Source: Paenibacillus hemerocallicola
GTDB lineage: Bacteria > Bacillota > Bacilli > Paenibacillales > NBRC-103111
Assembly (NCBI RefSeq): GCF_006265175.1
Contig: NZ_VDCQ01000005.1
Coordinates: 62,001 to 126,000, forward strand
Direction of reading: 5' to 3'
DNA: 64,000 nucleotides
A program made the translations under genes and the position numbers. The notes under the pieces were generated by a model. It was not told the DNA's origin and did no database searches. It worked only from the letters and a program-made list of their open reading frames with translations. This document shows, piece by piece, positions 25,508-34,929 of the stretch (its first letter is position 1; the number at the start of each line of letters is the position of its first letter).

Positions 25508-26359
25508 ATGTCCCAGCATATTATTGACGGGAAACAGCTTGTAGGCGACATTCGCGGCAAAATCAAGGAAGAAGTGGACGCTCTGGCGGCAGAGGGCTTT
25601 CGCCCCGGCCTTGCCGTCGTGTTGGTGGGAGAAGATCCCGCATCGGCCGTCTATGTGCGCAATAAAGCCAAGTCGTGCGACCAGGTAGGCATATACTCCG
25701 AAGTGCATCGTTTGCCGGCGGAAACGACGCAAGCCGAACTGCTCGAGCTGGTGGACAAGCTGAACCGCGCTGCGAACATACACGGTATACTCGTGCAGCT
25801 TCCGCTGCCGAAGCATATATCCGAGGACGCGGTAATCGATGCGATTGCGATAGAGAAGGACGTGGACGGTTTTCATCCGATCAACGTCGGCAACCTTTCG
25901 ATCGGCAAGCCGAGCCTGCTTCCTTGCACGCCGGCAGGCGTTATCGAAATCATCAAGCGGACGGGAACGACGATTTCCGGCAAAAAAGCCGTCGTTATCG
26001 GGCGCAGCAACATCGTAGGCAAACCGGTATCGATGCTGCTTCTGCGCGAAAACGCCACGGTCACGATCTGCCACTCGCGCACGGAGAATATGAAGGAGCT
26101 TTGCCGCGAAGCGGATATTCTTGTGGTTGCGATCGGCAAGCCGAAATTCGTCACCAAAGAATTCGTGAAGCCGGGAGCGGTCGTCATCGATGTCGGCATT
26201 AACCGGCTGGAGGACGGCAAGCTTGCGGGCGACGTCGATTTCGACGATGTTGTCGACACGGCCGGCCCTATTACCCCGGTACCGGGAGTCGTAGGTCCGA
26301 TGACCATCACAATGCTGCTGCAAAATACGCTGCAGGCCGCTAAAGCGCTGCGCAAATAA
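25508..26359 (+). CDS. folD: Bifunctional methylenetetrahydrofolate dehydrogenase/cyclohydrolase
   Basis: FolD interconverts 5,10-methylene- and 10-formyl-tetrahydrofolate using NADP. The 283-residue protein has the substrate-site block [12 protein letters not shown] with the catalytic Lys, QLPLPKHI, the conserved [10 protein letters not shown], the nucleotide-binding [12 protein letters not shown] and the C-terminal [17 protein letters not shown] precedes the ATG. The nusB-folD-xseA order is the Bacillus order. Confidence 0.96.
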   Translation: MSQHIIDGKQLVGDIRGKIKEEVDALAAEGFRPGLAVVLVGEDPASAVYVRNKAKSCDQVGIYSEVHRLPAETTQAELLELVDKLNRAANIHGILVQLPLPKHISEDAVIDAIAIEKDVDGFHPINVGNLSIGKPSLLPCTPAGVIEIIKRTGTTISGKKAVVIGRSNIVGKPVSMLLLRENATVTICHSRTENMKELCREADILVVAIGKPKFVTKEFVKPGAVVIDVGINRLEDGKLAGDVDFDDVVDTAGPITPVPGVVGPMTITMLLQNTLQAAKALRK

Positions 26360-26387
26360 GCGAAGCGGGATAGGACGACGATAAGCG

Positions 26388-27743
26388 ATGCAGAATCCGG
26401 ATAAAGTATTGTCCGTTAAAGATTTGACGCGATATATCAAAATGAAGCTCGAAGGGGATTCGGTGCTTCAGGATGTGTGGGTAAGAGGCGAGCTGTCCAA
26501 TTTCACGCACCATTCGAGCGGACATATGTATTTTACGCTCAAGGATGCGGCCAGCCGGGTCAAATGCATCATGTTCGCCTCCAACAACCAGCGGCTTGGT
26601 TTCATTCCGCGCGACGGCTCCAAAGTAATAGCCAGGGGAAACATTTCCGTCTTCGAGCGGGACGGTCAGTACCAGATGTATGTGACCCACATGCAGCAGG
26701 ACGGGATCGGCAACTTGTATTTGGCCTTCGAGCAATTGAAAAAAAAGCTGGGGGACGAAGGGCTGTTCGCGTCGGAACGGAAAAGAGCGATTCCGAAATT
26801 TCCGCAAACGGTAGGCGTAATCACCTCGCCTACGGGAGCGGCCGTTCGGGATATCGTTACAACATTGCAGAGACGTTATCCGTCGGCGTCCATTCTGCTG
26901 TATCCCGTGCTTGTGCAGGGCTCGCAAGCCGCCCCAAGCATCGCGCGGGCTATTGACGCGATGAACAGGCATAGCGAAGCGGATGTGCTGATCGTCGGCC
27001 GCGGCGGAGGCTCGCTGGAGGAGTTGTGGGCGTTTAACGAAGAGATGGTCGCAAGGAGCATATTCGGCTCGGCTATCCCGGTCATCTCGGCGGTCGGTCA
27101 CGAAACGGACTTCACGATCGCCGATTTCGTCGCCGATTTGCGGGCGGCTACGCCGACGGCTGCAGCGGAGCTTGCCGTGCCGCATCATCTGGAATTGAAG
27201 CAGCATTTTGTCCATTTGTCGCAGCGGCTGCTCAAAGGATTGTCGGCGCAGGTGACCGTCAAGAAGGAGCAATTGAACCGGCTGCGCCGGTCGCCCGTGC
27301 TGACGCAACCGCGAAGGCAGCTGCAAGAGCCGGCCCAACGGCTCGACCGACTGAGGGAGCAGCTGGCGTTCCGGCTGCGGGAGAAGGTTTCCGCGTCACG
27401 GGAGTCGGCGATCAAGCTGGAGCGCAAGCTGTCGGCCCACAATCCGAAGCAGCAGCTCGGCTTCGCCAAGAAGCGGATCGACGTAGCCCGTCATCAGCTG
27501 CTTCAGTCGATGCAGGCGGTATACAAGGAGACTCGTCACCGTTATACGGTGCAGCTGCGCCAGCTGGATGCGCTTAGTCCGCTCAAGGTGATGCAGCGGG
27601 GATACAGTCTTGCTTATGATGAGAAGCAGCAGCGGATCATCAAATCGGTCAGCCAGGTTCAACCCGGCGATATGATCCGGATCCGGCTGACGGACGGCAA
27701 GCTCGATTGTCACGTGTGGGGAATGGAGGAGGAACGGGGATGA
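26388..27743 (+). CDS. xseA: Exodeoxyribonuclease VII large subunit
   Basis: XseA is the catalytic subunit of the single-strand-specific exonuclease VII. The 451-residue protein has an N-terminal OB domain (VWVRGELSNFTHHSSGHMYFTLKD, here split as VWVRGELSNF and HMYFTLKD), the catalytic domain with GRGGGSLEELWAFNEE and SAVGHETDFTIADFVAD, and a long C-terminal coiled coil. Its stop overlaps the ATG of xseB (ATGA). Confidence 0.95.
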   Translation: MQNPDKVLSVKDLTRYIKMKLEGDSVLQDVWVRGELSNFTHHSSGHMYFTLKDAASRVKCIMFASNNQRLGFIPRDGSKVIARGNISVFERDGQYQMYVTHMQQDGIGNLYLAFEQLKKKLGDEGLFASERKRAIPKFPQTVGVITSPTGAAVRDIVTTLQRRYPSASILLYPVLVQGSQAAPSIARAIDAMNRHSEADVLIVGRGGGSLEELWAFNEEMVARSIFGSAIPVISAVGHETDFTIADFVADLRAATPTAAAELAVPHHLELKQHFVHLSQRLLKGLSAQVTVKKEQLNRLRRSPVLTQPRRQLQEPAQRLDRLREQLAFRLREKVSASRESAIKLERKLSAHNPKQQLGFAKKRIDVARHQLLQSMQAVYKETRHRYTVQLRQLDALSPLKVMQRGYSLAYDEKQQRIIKSVSQVQPGDMIRIRLTDGKLDCHVWGMEEERG

Positions 27744-27985
27744 GTAACGCAGAGGCGGAAAACGGAGTAAGCTTCGAGCAAGCCATGGACAAGCTGGAGC
27801 AGATCGTCTCCAAGCTCGAGAGCGGCGATGTACCGCTCGAGAAGGCGATCGAATTGTTTCAGGAGGGTATGGCGCTGTCGCATTTATGCGGCCAAAAGCT
27901 GGAGCAGGTGGAACAGAAAATCGAGACGCTGCTGGAAGAAAACGGAAACTTCGTAAAAAAGCCGTTCCAACCGGCTTCGGACTAA
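27740..27985 (+). CDS. xseB: Exodeoxyribonuclease VII small subunit
   Basis: The 81-residue XseB forms a coiled coil that binds the XseA tail. It contains the family signature FEQAMDKLEQIVSKLESG and PLEKAIELFQEGMAL. The ATG at 27740 overlaps the xseA stop by four bases, and GAGGAGGAACGGGG precedes it, so the two are translationally coupled. Confidence 0.95.
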   Translation: MSNAEAENGVSFEQAMDKLEQIVSKLESGDVPLEKAIELFQEGMALSHLCGQKLEQVEQKIETLLEENGNFVKKPFQPASD

Positions 27986-28000
27986 AGGGAGATTGGATAC

Positions 28001-28903
28001 ATGTGTTATCCGTCCATTAAGGACTATATCAAGGGTCATGCGGAGCGGATCGAACGGGAGCTCGCCGCCTGCTTGCCCGCGGAATGGCAGGTTCCGGCCG
28101 TGCTGCGCGAATCGATGGACTATTCGCTTATGGCGGGCGGGAAGCGGATGAGACCCATTATGGTTATCGCCGCGGCGGAAGCATGCAACGGCTCGGCGGA
28201 CGCGGCATTGCCCGTCGCCTGCGCGGTGGAGATGGTACATACGTATTCGCTCATCCACGACGACCTGCCGGCCTTGGATAACGACGATTATCGACGCGGC
28301 CGGCTGACCAATCATAAGATGTTCGGCGATGCGACGGCCATACTGGCAGGCGACGCCCTGCTGACTCACGCTTTTTTCGCCGCGGCGAGAACGGCCCGTC
28401 AGCACGGAATTTCCGCGGACCGGGTATTGGCCGTAATCGAGGATTTGGCCGAGTATGCCGGTCCGCGGGGAATGGTCGGCGGACAAGTAGCCGATATGCT
28501 GGGAGAACAAGGGCTGACGAAGCTGGAAGAGCTGGAGTATATCCATTTGCACAAAACGAGCGATTTGATCGTGTTTTCGCTGAAGGCCGGAGGCCGCATC
28601 GGCGGAGCGACGGAACGTCAATTGCAGGCGCTCGAAACGTTCGGAACGAATATCGGGCTTGCTTTCCAAATCCAAGACGACATTCTGGATGTCGTCGGAG
28701 ACGCGAGCAAGCTGGGTAAAGCCGTTCGAAGCGACGAGAAAATGCAAAAGGTAACGTACCCGTATTTCATCGGCTTGGACGCTTCGCGCCAAAAAGTCAA
28801 GGAGCTGACCGAGCAGGGTAAGGAAGCGATCGTTCGCGCGGAGATTCCCGATCCGGAAAGACTGCTGCAGCTTGCCGATTATTTGATGCAGAGGGACCAT
28901 TAG
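28001..28903 (+). CDS. ispA: Farnesyl diphosphate synthase
   Basis: IspA condenses isopentenyl and dimethylallyl diphosphates to geranyl and farnesyl diphosphate. The 300-residue protein has GGKRMRP near residues 45-51, the first Asp-rich motif HDDLPALDND near 86-95 and the second QDDILDVVGD near 225-234. The bulky-residue spacing before the first motif fits a short-chain farnesyl synthase. The ribosome site is AAGGGAG. It lies 15 bases after xseB and 356 bases before dxs. Confidence 0.94.
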   Translation: MCYPSIKDYIKGHAERIERELAACLPAEWQVPAVLRESMDYSLMAGGKRMRPIMVIAAAEACNGSADAALPVACAVEMVHTYSLIHDDLPALDNDDYRRGRLTNHKMFGDATAILAGDALLTHAFFAAARTARQHGISADRVLAVIEDLAEYAGPRGMVGGQVADMLGEQGLTKLEELEYIHLHKTSDLIVFSLKAGGRIGGATERQLQALETFGTNIGLAFQIQDDILDVVGDASKLGKAVRSDEKMQKVTYPYFIGLDASRQKVKELTEQGKEAIVRAEIPDPERLLQLADYLMQRDH

Positions 28904-28993
28904 AGGCTGGCGGGGCGCATTCGCGTTTTCCGCCGTTTTGCGCTGTTTTGCGATGCTTGTCCGATCAGGAAACGCCGGGTTTCGACAACTTCG

Positions 28994-29023
28994 TTGAGCG
29001 TTAATTCGCGGATATGGTATAAT
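28994..29023 (+). promoter_or_regulatory. Sigma-A promoter of dxs
   Basis: TTGAGC (28994-28999), 18 bases, then consensus TATAAT (29018-29023). It implies a transcript start near 29030 and a leader of about 230 bases before dxs. Confidence 0.7.
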
Positions 29024-29259
29024 GTTGGATATGAAGTTCGGTGGATACGACGCAAGCGGGCAATACTAGCAGGGAACACCGCTAAGGCATGCTGCTCACC
29101 GGACTTGTGTCGGCTGCGACCGTTGACTGTATGGCAAGGGGAAGAACGCTTTCGACCCCGATCGCAGGCGGCATTGCGCGGCCGGTAGTCGAACGTTCAT
29201 CCTTCCCGACAGCCTGACGGGCGTAAACATTAAGTCGAACGGAAAGCGAGGGCACAAAC
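29024..29259 (+). other. Long untranslated leader of dxs
   Basis: No gene is supported in the 356 bases between ispA and dxs apart from the promoter. The leader has several pairing elements (CGGTG/CACCG, AGCAG/CTGCT, a CCGGAC-TTGT-GTCGG hairpin) and a 12-codon reading frame starting at the predicted transcript start (ATG 29031 to TAG). I could not match it to a riboswitch class or T-box. Confidence 0.45.
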
Positions 29260-31164
29260 GTGCTTCTAAATCAAATCAATAGCCCGGCCGATCTCAAGAA
29301 GCTGAGCGTTCCCCAGTTGGAGACGCTGGCTGAAGAAATACGCGGCTTTCTCATTGAAAAATTATCGATAACCGGCGGTCATCTCGCCCCGAATCTCGGG
29401 GTTGTCGAGTTGACGCTGGCGCTCCACTATTTGTTCGACAGCCCGAAGGATAAGTTTATATTCGACGTAGGCCATCAATCTTACGTCCATAAAATATTGA
29501 CCGGGCGCAAAGGACGTTTCGACACGCTGCGCAAATACAAAGGCTTGTGCGGGTTCGTGAAAATGTCCGAAAGCGAGCATGACGTTTGGGAAGCCGGCCA
29601 CAGCAGCACTTCGCTGTCCGCCGCCATGGGAATGGCAATCGCCCGGGATTTGAAGGGCGAGGACAACAAGATCGTCGCCATCATCGGAGACGGAGCTTTG
29701 ACGGGCGGCATGGCGCTTGAAGCGATGAACCATATCGGACACGAGCGTAAAAATATGACCGTGATTCTGAACGACAACGAAATGTCGATCGCTCCCAATG
29801 TCGGCGCCCTGCACAATTATTTGAATAAAATCCGCACCGACAAGCATTACAACAAAGTAAAAGAAGAATTCGAGCATTTGCTCAAAAAAATACCGGCCAT
29901 AGGCGGAACGCTCGCCAAAACGGCCGAACGGTTAAAGGACAGCCTGAAATATTTGGTAGTGACGGGCGTATGGTTCGAGGAGCTCGGCTTCAAATATTTC
30001 GGACCGGTCGACGGTCACAACCTGACCCAGCTGTTTGAGACGTTCAAGCAGGCCGAGAAAGTAAACGGTCCCGTTCTCATTCACGTCATTACGGTTAAAG
30101 GAAAAGGCTATTTGCCGGCGGAAGCGGATTCCCATGCGTGGCACGGCGGCGGTCCGTACAAGATCGAGTCGGGGCAGTTCGTCAAGGTTGTCGGACCTCC
30201 GGTGTATACCGACGTGTTCGGCAACACCTTGATCGAGCTGGCGGAGAAGGATGAACGGATCGTGGCGGTTACCCCCGCTATGCCCAAAGGCTCGGGGCTC
30301 GAGAAGTTTGCCGATGCATTCCCTGGACGGATGCTCGACGTAGGCATTGCCGAGCAGCATGCGGCTACCTTATGCGCTGCGTTGTCTCTGGAAGGCATGA
30401 AGCCTGTCTTCGCGGTATATTCAACGTTCATGCAGCGCGCTTATGACCAGATCGTACACGATATATGCCGCCAAAATACGAATGTCGTCTTTGCGATCGA
30501 TCGCGCAGGGTTCGTCGGCGCCGACGGGGAGACCCATCAGGGCGTCTACGACATCGCCTTTATGCGCAGCATTCCGAACATGGTGCTGATGATGCCGAAG
30601 GACGAGAATGAATTGCGTCACATGATGAAAACGGCGTTCGACTACAACGAAGGTCCGATTGCAGTCAGATATCCGCGTCTGAACGGCGTAGGCGTCAAAA
30701 TGGACGAGGAATTGAAGCCGATTCCGATCGGTTCGTGGGAAACGGTCCGCGAAGGCGAGAAGTTTGCGATATTGGCTTCCGGAGCGCCGATGCTGGAGCT
30801 GGCCGCCAGTGCGGCGGAGCTGCTCAAGAGCGACGGGATTAATCCGCGAATCGTCAATGCGCGGTTTCTGAAGCCGCTGGACGAAAATATGCTGATCGGT
30901 CTGTACGAGGACGGTTATCACTTATTGACGCTTGAAGAGGGCGCCGTTCTCGGCGGGTTCGGCAGCGCGGTATTGGAGTTTTATGCCAGCCGCGGTATTT
31001 ACGGAGTCAAGGTCAAGCCTATCGGCATTCCCGATTATTTCGTAGAGCACGGGAGTCCGAAGGAGCAGCGTCAGGAAGTCGGATTGACTCCGGAGCGGAT
31101 CGTAACGGAAATGAAAGCGATGCTGCCCCGCAAGCGGCAGGCGGCCGGCTTAAAGTCCAGGTAG
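29260..31164 (+). CDS. dxs: 1-deoxy-D-xylulose-5-phosphate synthase
   Basis: Dxs makes deoxyxylulose phosphate from pyruvate and glyceraldehyde 3-phosphate, the entry to the non-mevalonate isoprenoid pathway. The 634-residue protein has the thiamin-diphosphate domain with [15 protein letters not shown] and ILNDNEMSI, the transketolase-like central domain ([16 protein letters not shown]) and a C-terminal domain. The GTG start follows AAAGCGAGGG. With ispA next door, the two supply isoprenoid precursors. It is followed closely by tlyA. Confidence 0.96.
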   Translation: MLLNQINSPADLKKLSVPQLETLAEEIRGFLIEKLSITGGHLAPNLGVVELTLALHYLFDSPKDKFIFDVGHQSYVHKILTGRKGRFDTLRKYKGLCGFVKMSESEHDVWEAGHSSTSLSAAMGMAIARDLKGEDNKIVAIIGDGALTGGMALEAMNHIGHERKNMTVILNDNEMSIAPNVGALHNYLNKIRTDKHYNKVKEEFEHLLKKIPAIGGTLAKTAERLKDSLKYLVVTGVWFEELGFKYFGPVDGHNLTQLFETFKQAEKVNGPVLIHVITVKGKGYLPAEADSHAWHGGGPYKIESGQFVKVVGPPVYTDVFGNTLIELAEKDERIVAVTPAMPKGSGLEKFADAFPGRMLDVGIAEQHAATLCAALSLEGMKPVFAVYSTFMQRAYDQIVHDICRQNTNVVFAIDRAGFVGADGETHQGVYDIAFMRSIPNMVLMMPKDENELRHMMKTAFDYNEGPIAVRYPRLNGVGVKMDEELKPIPIGSWETVREGEKFAILASGAPMLELAASAAELLKSDGINPRIVNARFLKPLDENMLIGLYEDGYHLLTLEEGAVLGGFGSAVLEFYASRGIYGVKVKPIGIPDYFVEHGSPKEQRQEVGLTPERIVTEMKAMLPRKRQAAGLKSR

Positions 31165-31175
31165 GAGCGTCATTC

Positions 31176-32000
31176 ATGTCTTCCAACAAAGAAAGGCTCG
31201 ATATAATATTGGTCGAGCAGGCTTATTACGACAGCAGGGAAAAGGCGAAAGCCGCCATCATGGCCGGGCTCGTGTTCGTCGACGAGGAGCGGATCGACAA
31301 GGCCGGCACGAAAATTTCGCGGGATTCGCGAATCAGCGTCAAAGGCGCGGTTCATCCTTATGTCAGCCGCGGCGGCTTGAAGCTGGAGAAAGCGATCCGT
31401 ACGTTTGGCATCGATCTGCACGGAGCCGTCATGGTCGACATTGGGGCGTCGACAGGAGGATTTACCGATTGTGCGCTGCAAAACGGCGCATCCTACGTGT
31501 ACGCGATTGACGTTGGCTACAATCAGCTCGACTGGAGCTTGCGGAACGATCCCCGGGTGTGCGTGATGGAGCGCACCAATTTCCGATATACGCAGCCGGG
31601 CGATATTGCAGGACCGCTGCCGACTTTCGCTTCGATCGACGTTTCGTTTATTTCGTTGAAGCTCATTTTACCGCCTCTCCATTCCCTGCTGGCCGACGAA
31701 GGCCGAGCGGTGGCGTTGATCAAGCCCCAGTTCGAGGCGGGGAGAGAGAAGGTCGGCAAGTCCGGTGTCGTCCGCGATTCCGACGTCCACCTCGAAGTAC
31801 TCCGGACGGTATTGCAGTTTGCGGCCGATACCGGCTTCGGCATTATGGGTCTGACGTATTCCCCGATCACCGGGGGAGAAGGCAATATCGAATTTCTGGT
31901 TTTGCTCGCCAAGAACGGAAATGATCCCGCCTCTTTATCCGTACAGGACCGGAATCTTCTTATCGAGGAAACGGTTGCCGCCGCTTCGGGGGCGTTTTGA
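31176..32000 (+). CDS. yqxC: TlyA family rRNA (cytidine-2'-O)-methyltransferase / YqxC
   Basis: The 274-residue protein joins an S4 RNA-binding domain (about residues 1-62, RLDIILVEQAYYDSREKAK) to an FtsJ-like SAM methyltransferase domain with DIGASTGGFTDC, AIDVGYNQLDW, FASIDVSFIS and LIKPQFEAG. It matches B. subtilis YqxC and mycobacterial TlyA, an rRNA 2'-O-methylase; haemolysin was an early name. The gene lies 11 bases after dxs, as in Bacillus. The precise rRNA target here is inferred. Confidence 0.93.
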   Translation: MSSNKERLDIILVEQAYYDSREKAKAAIMAGLVFVDEERIDKAGTKISRDSRISVKGAVHPYVSRGGLKLEKAIRTFGIDLHGAVMVDIGASTGGFTDCALQNGASYVYAIDVGYNQLDWSLRNDPRVCVMERTNFRYTQPGDIAGPLPTFASIDVSFISLKLILPPLHSLLADEGRAVALIKPQFEAGREKVGKSGVVRDSDVHLEVLRTVLQFAADTGFGIMGLTYSPITGGEGNIEFLVLLAKNGNDPASLSVQDRNLLIEETVAAASGAF

Positions 32001-32006
32001 ACGATA

Positions 32007-32035
32007 GGCCGCCGGTATAAACCGACGGTCTTTTT
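32007..32035 (+). terminator. Terminator after yqxC
   Basis: GGCCGCCGGT (32007-32016) pairs with ACCGACGGTC (32021-32030) with one mismatch and one G-U, followed by TTTTT, seven bases after the stop. Confidence 0.8.
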
Positions 32036-32142
32036 GCCGATCCCCAGACTGGCCGAAACTCATCGAATCAGGTGAGTTTTTTACTCGTTCCGAAAGGATT
32101 TTCCGCCTGCCTCTAGAATGTTTCAACATGGAGGGATCGGCG

Positions 32143-32598
32143 ATGCGAACCGGCGACACGTTTGTCGTACTGCTGCTGATCGTAGTCGCAATCGTATGGT
32201 TTTACGCTCGGGGACGACTATGGTACCATAAACCGAGACCATCGCTTGCGATTCCGCGTCAGGATGAAATATTCGTACCGTCCGAGGAGGCGGTCCGTCT
32301 GTTGAATACGCAAGGATACGAAATCGTGGCGGGCAAAACGAAGCTGCCCATAACGGTTACGCTGGATGAGCAGGAAATGGAGAGCCGGCTGTTCGTCGAC
32401 GCTTTCGTGCTCAAGGATGACGAGATGTACATAGTCAAGCTGGCGAGAGAGCGGCAGCCGCTCGAGATGAGCGCGAGCGCCATCCGGGAAAGATTGTTGG
32501 TATTCAGTTTGTTATATCCGGAAGCGGCCGGAGTGTTGTATGTGGATCCGGAAATTCGTTCCATACGGAAAATTACGTTCGACGTCGAACGGAACTAA
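32143..32598 (+). CDS. Membrane-anchored protein of unknown function
   Basis: I do not recognise this 151-residue protein. It starts with one membrane helix (about residues 6-22, FVVLLLIVVAIVWFYA) and continues as a soluble domain of alternating strands and helices facing the cytoplasm, judged by the Arg/Lys after the helix. ATG at 32143 follows ATGGAGGGA. It lies 12 bases before the argR start and is probably co-transcribed with it. No catalytic motif is visible. Confidence 0.75.
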   Translation: MRTGDTFVVLLLIVVAIVWFYARGRLWYHKPRPSLAIPRQDEIFVPSEEAVRLLNTQGYEIVAGKTKLPITVTLDEQEMESRLFVDAFVLKDDEMYIVKLARERQPLEMSASAIRERLLVFSLLYPEAAGVLYVDPEIRSIRKITFDVERN

Positions 32599-32610
32599 CG
32601 GAGGTTGTCC

Positions 32611-33060
32611 ATGAAAGCCCAGCGTCATTTCAAAATAAGGGAAATCATTACGAGCAAAGAAATCGAAACCCAGGACGTGCTGGTGGAAGAGATGCGCGGT
32701 TCCGGATTTCATGTAACCCAAGCGACGATTTCCCGCGATATTAAGGAAATGCACCTTATTAAAGTTCCGCTCGAGGATGGCCGCTACAAATATTCAATGC
32801 CGGCGGAGCAGAAGATGAACCCGCTTCCAAGGCTGAAACGGGCATTGGCCGATCATTTCGTGCATATCGATTTTACGGAAAATTTGGTTGTCATGAAATG
32901 TATGCCCGGCACGGCCAACACGCTCGGATCGCTGATCGACAGCCTGGAATGGACGGAAATAATGGGGACGATTTGCGGCGACGATACGATTTTGATTATT
33001 TGCCGAACGAAAAAGCAAAGCGCCGACGTCTTGAAACAATTTTTGGAAATGCTCGGATAA
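32611..33060 (+). CDS. argR: Arginine repressor/activator
   Basis: ArgR (AhrC in Bacillus) is a hexameric arginine-responsive regulator that represses arginine synthesis and activates catabolism. The 149-residue protein has the N-terminal winged helix [20 protein letters not shown] and the C-terminal arginine-binding and trimer domain with [11 protein letters not shown] and [13 protein letters not shown] at 32611 is six bases past GGAGG. The order yqxC-ahrC-recN-spoIVB-spo0A is the Bacillus one. Confidence 0.95.
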   Translation: MKAQRHFKIREIITSKEIETQDVLVEEMRGSGFHVTQATISRDIKEMHLIKVPLEDGRYKYSMPAEQKMNPLPRLKRALADHFVHIDFTENLVVMKCMPGTANTLGSLIDSLEWTEIMGTICGDDTILIICRTKKQSADVLKQFLEMLG

Positions 33061-33087
33061 CCCATGCGAAACCGGGGAGGGTAAATC

Positions 33088-34806
33088 ATGATTACGGAAT
33101 TGACGATTCGCAACTTGGCCGTCATCGAACATGTAACCGTTTCGTTTCGAAACGGTTTTTCGGTATTGACGGGGGAAACGGGTGCGGGCAAATCGATTAT
33201 CATTGACGCGCTCAGTCTGATTGCGGGCGGACGCGGATCGGCGGAGCTGATCCGCTATGGCTGCGAGAAAGCGGAGATCGAGGCTCAGTTCGATATCCCG
33301 CCAGGCCACCCGGCATACGAGGCGCTTGCGAAAATCGGTATCGAAACGGTCGGCGACGAGCATCTGATTATCCGCCGCGAAGTATCATCCCAGGGCAAGA
33401 GCACGAGCCGGATCAACGGGCAGCTCGTCAATTTGACGATGCTCCGCGAAGTAGGCGAATGGCTGGTCAATATTCACGGACAGCACGAGCATCAGTCGCT
33501 GATGAAGACGGAAGCCCACCTTCATTGGCTCGATTTGTTCGATTCGGAGCGGATCGTTCCGGTACGTCTGCAATATGAGCAGTCGTACGACCGGTATACC
33601 GAGCTGAGGAAGGAGCTTCGCCATTTGGAGGAAACGAGCAAGCAAGCGCTGCAGATGGCCGACCTGTACCGGTTTCAAATCGAGGAAATTGGGGCCGCAT
33701 CGTTAAAAATCGGCGAAGATGAATCGTTATCGGAAGAAAAGCGCAAACTATCTAATGCGGAAAAGCTTTTTCAGAACGTAGCGGACTCATACGACGTTTT
33801 ATACGGATCGAAGGGGTTATCGGCAATCGCGAAAGCGATACAACGGGTCGGCGACGTCGCAGGCGTCGATTCTGCCAAGCTGAATCCGCTGCTGGAGCAA
33901 ATGCAGTCGGCTTATTACCAATTGGAAGACGCCGCATTCCAACTGCGCGATTACCGGGACGGAATCGAATTCAACCCCGCGAGGCTGGAGCAAATCGAAG
34001 ACCGGCTTAGTTTAATCGGATCGCTTAGACGCAAATACGGCGACGATGTCGGGGAAATGATCGCTTATGCGCAACGGATTCAGCAGGAGCTGCTGCTGAT
34101 CGAGAACAAGGACGAAACGATCAAACGGATCGAACGGGATCTCGAACGCGAGAAGGAAGCGCTTATTGGCGTCGGCTCGAAGCTGTCTAAGCTGCGCCAG
34201 GACGCGGCCAAACTGTTGGCCAAAGGAATCGAAGCCGAGCTTAAGGCACTCCATATGGAACGGACCCGCTTTGACGTCAGCTTTCGTCGAAGCGATGACC
34301 TGGATGCCGGGGGTACGGCTCATTTGTCGCGAAACGGGCTGGACGAAGCCGAGTTTCTTATTTCCCCCAATCCCGGTGAACCGCTTCGGCCTTTGGCGAA
34401 AATTGCATCAGGCGGAGAAATGTCGCGCATAATGCTGGCGATGAAATCGATTTTTGCCCGGGTGGATCGAATACCCGTGCTCGTTTTTGACGAGGTGGAT
34501 ACCGGGGTGAGCGGACGTGCGGCTCAAGCGATCGCCGAGAAAATGTCGGAGCTGTCGCGGTTTTGCCAAGTATTCTCGATTACCCATCTGCCCCAAGTGG
34601 CATGCATGGCGGATTCGCACTATTTAATCCAAAAAACGGTTCAAGGCGACCGTACGTTTACTTCCGTAGAAGACGTGCGCGATTCGGATCGGGTACGGGA
34701 GCTCGCCCGCATGCTGGGCGGCGTAGAGGTTACAGAAACGACAATGAATCACGCCCGCGAAATGATCGAGCTGGCCGATGAAAAGAAAATGAACACCAGT
34801 GCGTGA
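33088..34806 (+). CDS. recN: DNA repair protein RecN
   Basis: RecN is an SMC-like ATPase recruited early to double-strand breaks. The 572-residue protein has Walker A TGETGAGKSIIID near residues 29-41, two coiled-coil arms around about 160-210 and 320-370, the ABC signature IASGGEMSRIMLAMK and Walker B VLVFDEVDTGVSGRAA. Length is standard. It begins 27 bases after argR with GGGGAGGG upstream of the ATG. Confidence 0.96.
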   Translation: MITELTIRNLAVIEHVTVSFRNGFSVLTGETGAGKSIIIDALSLIAGGRGSAELIRYGCEKAEIEAQFDIPPGHPAYEALAKIGIETVGDEHLIIRREVSSQGKSTSRINGQLVNLTMLREVGEWLVNIHGQHEHQSLMKTEAHLHWLDLFDSERIVPVRLQYEQSYDRYTELRKELRHLEETSKQALQMADLYRFQIEEIGAASLKIGEDESLSEEKRKLSNAEKLFQNVADSYDVLYGSKGLSAIAKAIQRVGDVAGVDSAKLNPLLEQMQSAYYQLEDAAFQLRDYRDGIEFNPARLEQIEDRLSLIGSLRRKYGDDVGEMIAYAQRIQQELLLIENKDETIKRIERDLEREKEALIGVGSKLSKLRQDAAKLLAKGIEAELKALHMERTRFDVSFRRSDDLDAGGTAHLSRNGLDEAEFLISPNPGEPLRPLAKIASGGEMSRIMLAMKSIFARVDRIPVLVFDEVDTGVSGRAAQAIAEKMSELSRFCQVFSITHLPQVACMADSHYLIQKTVQGDRTFTSVEDVRDSDRVRELARMLGGVEVTETTMNHAREMIELADEKKMNTSA

Positions 34807-34836
34807 AAAATACCCCTAGCAGTGGCATCATTTTCA

Positions 34837-34867
34837 GTTATAAAACGGTTGGGGCACGGTTACCTTA
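34837..34867 (+). promoter_or_regulatory. Possible forespore (sigma-F/G) promoter of spoIVB
   Basis: GTTATA (34837-34842), 15 bases, then GGTTACCTTA (34858-34867) partly matches the sigma-F pattern. B. subtilis spoIVB is forespore-expressed, which favours the reading, but the match is only moderate. Confidence 0.3.
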
Positions 34868-34929
34868 TAGGTACGCGAACGGCGAAAACGCCCAGTCAGG
34901 CAGCTATGCGTAAAGGAGCGTGACCAGAG

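Noticed and set aside
28994-29188. A 64-codon open frame in the dxs leader
   Set aside because: It starts on the minus-35 hexamer of the predicted promoter, has no ribosome-binding site and no protein-like composition.
29024-29259. A known riboswitch or T-box in the dxs leader
   Set aside because: I looked for T-box, cobalamin, TPP and SAM core motifs and found none; it is kept only as an unexplained leader.
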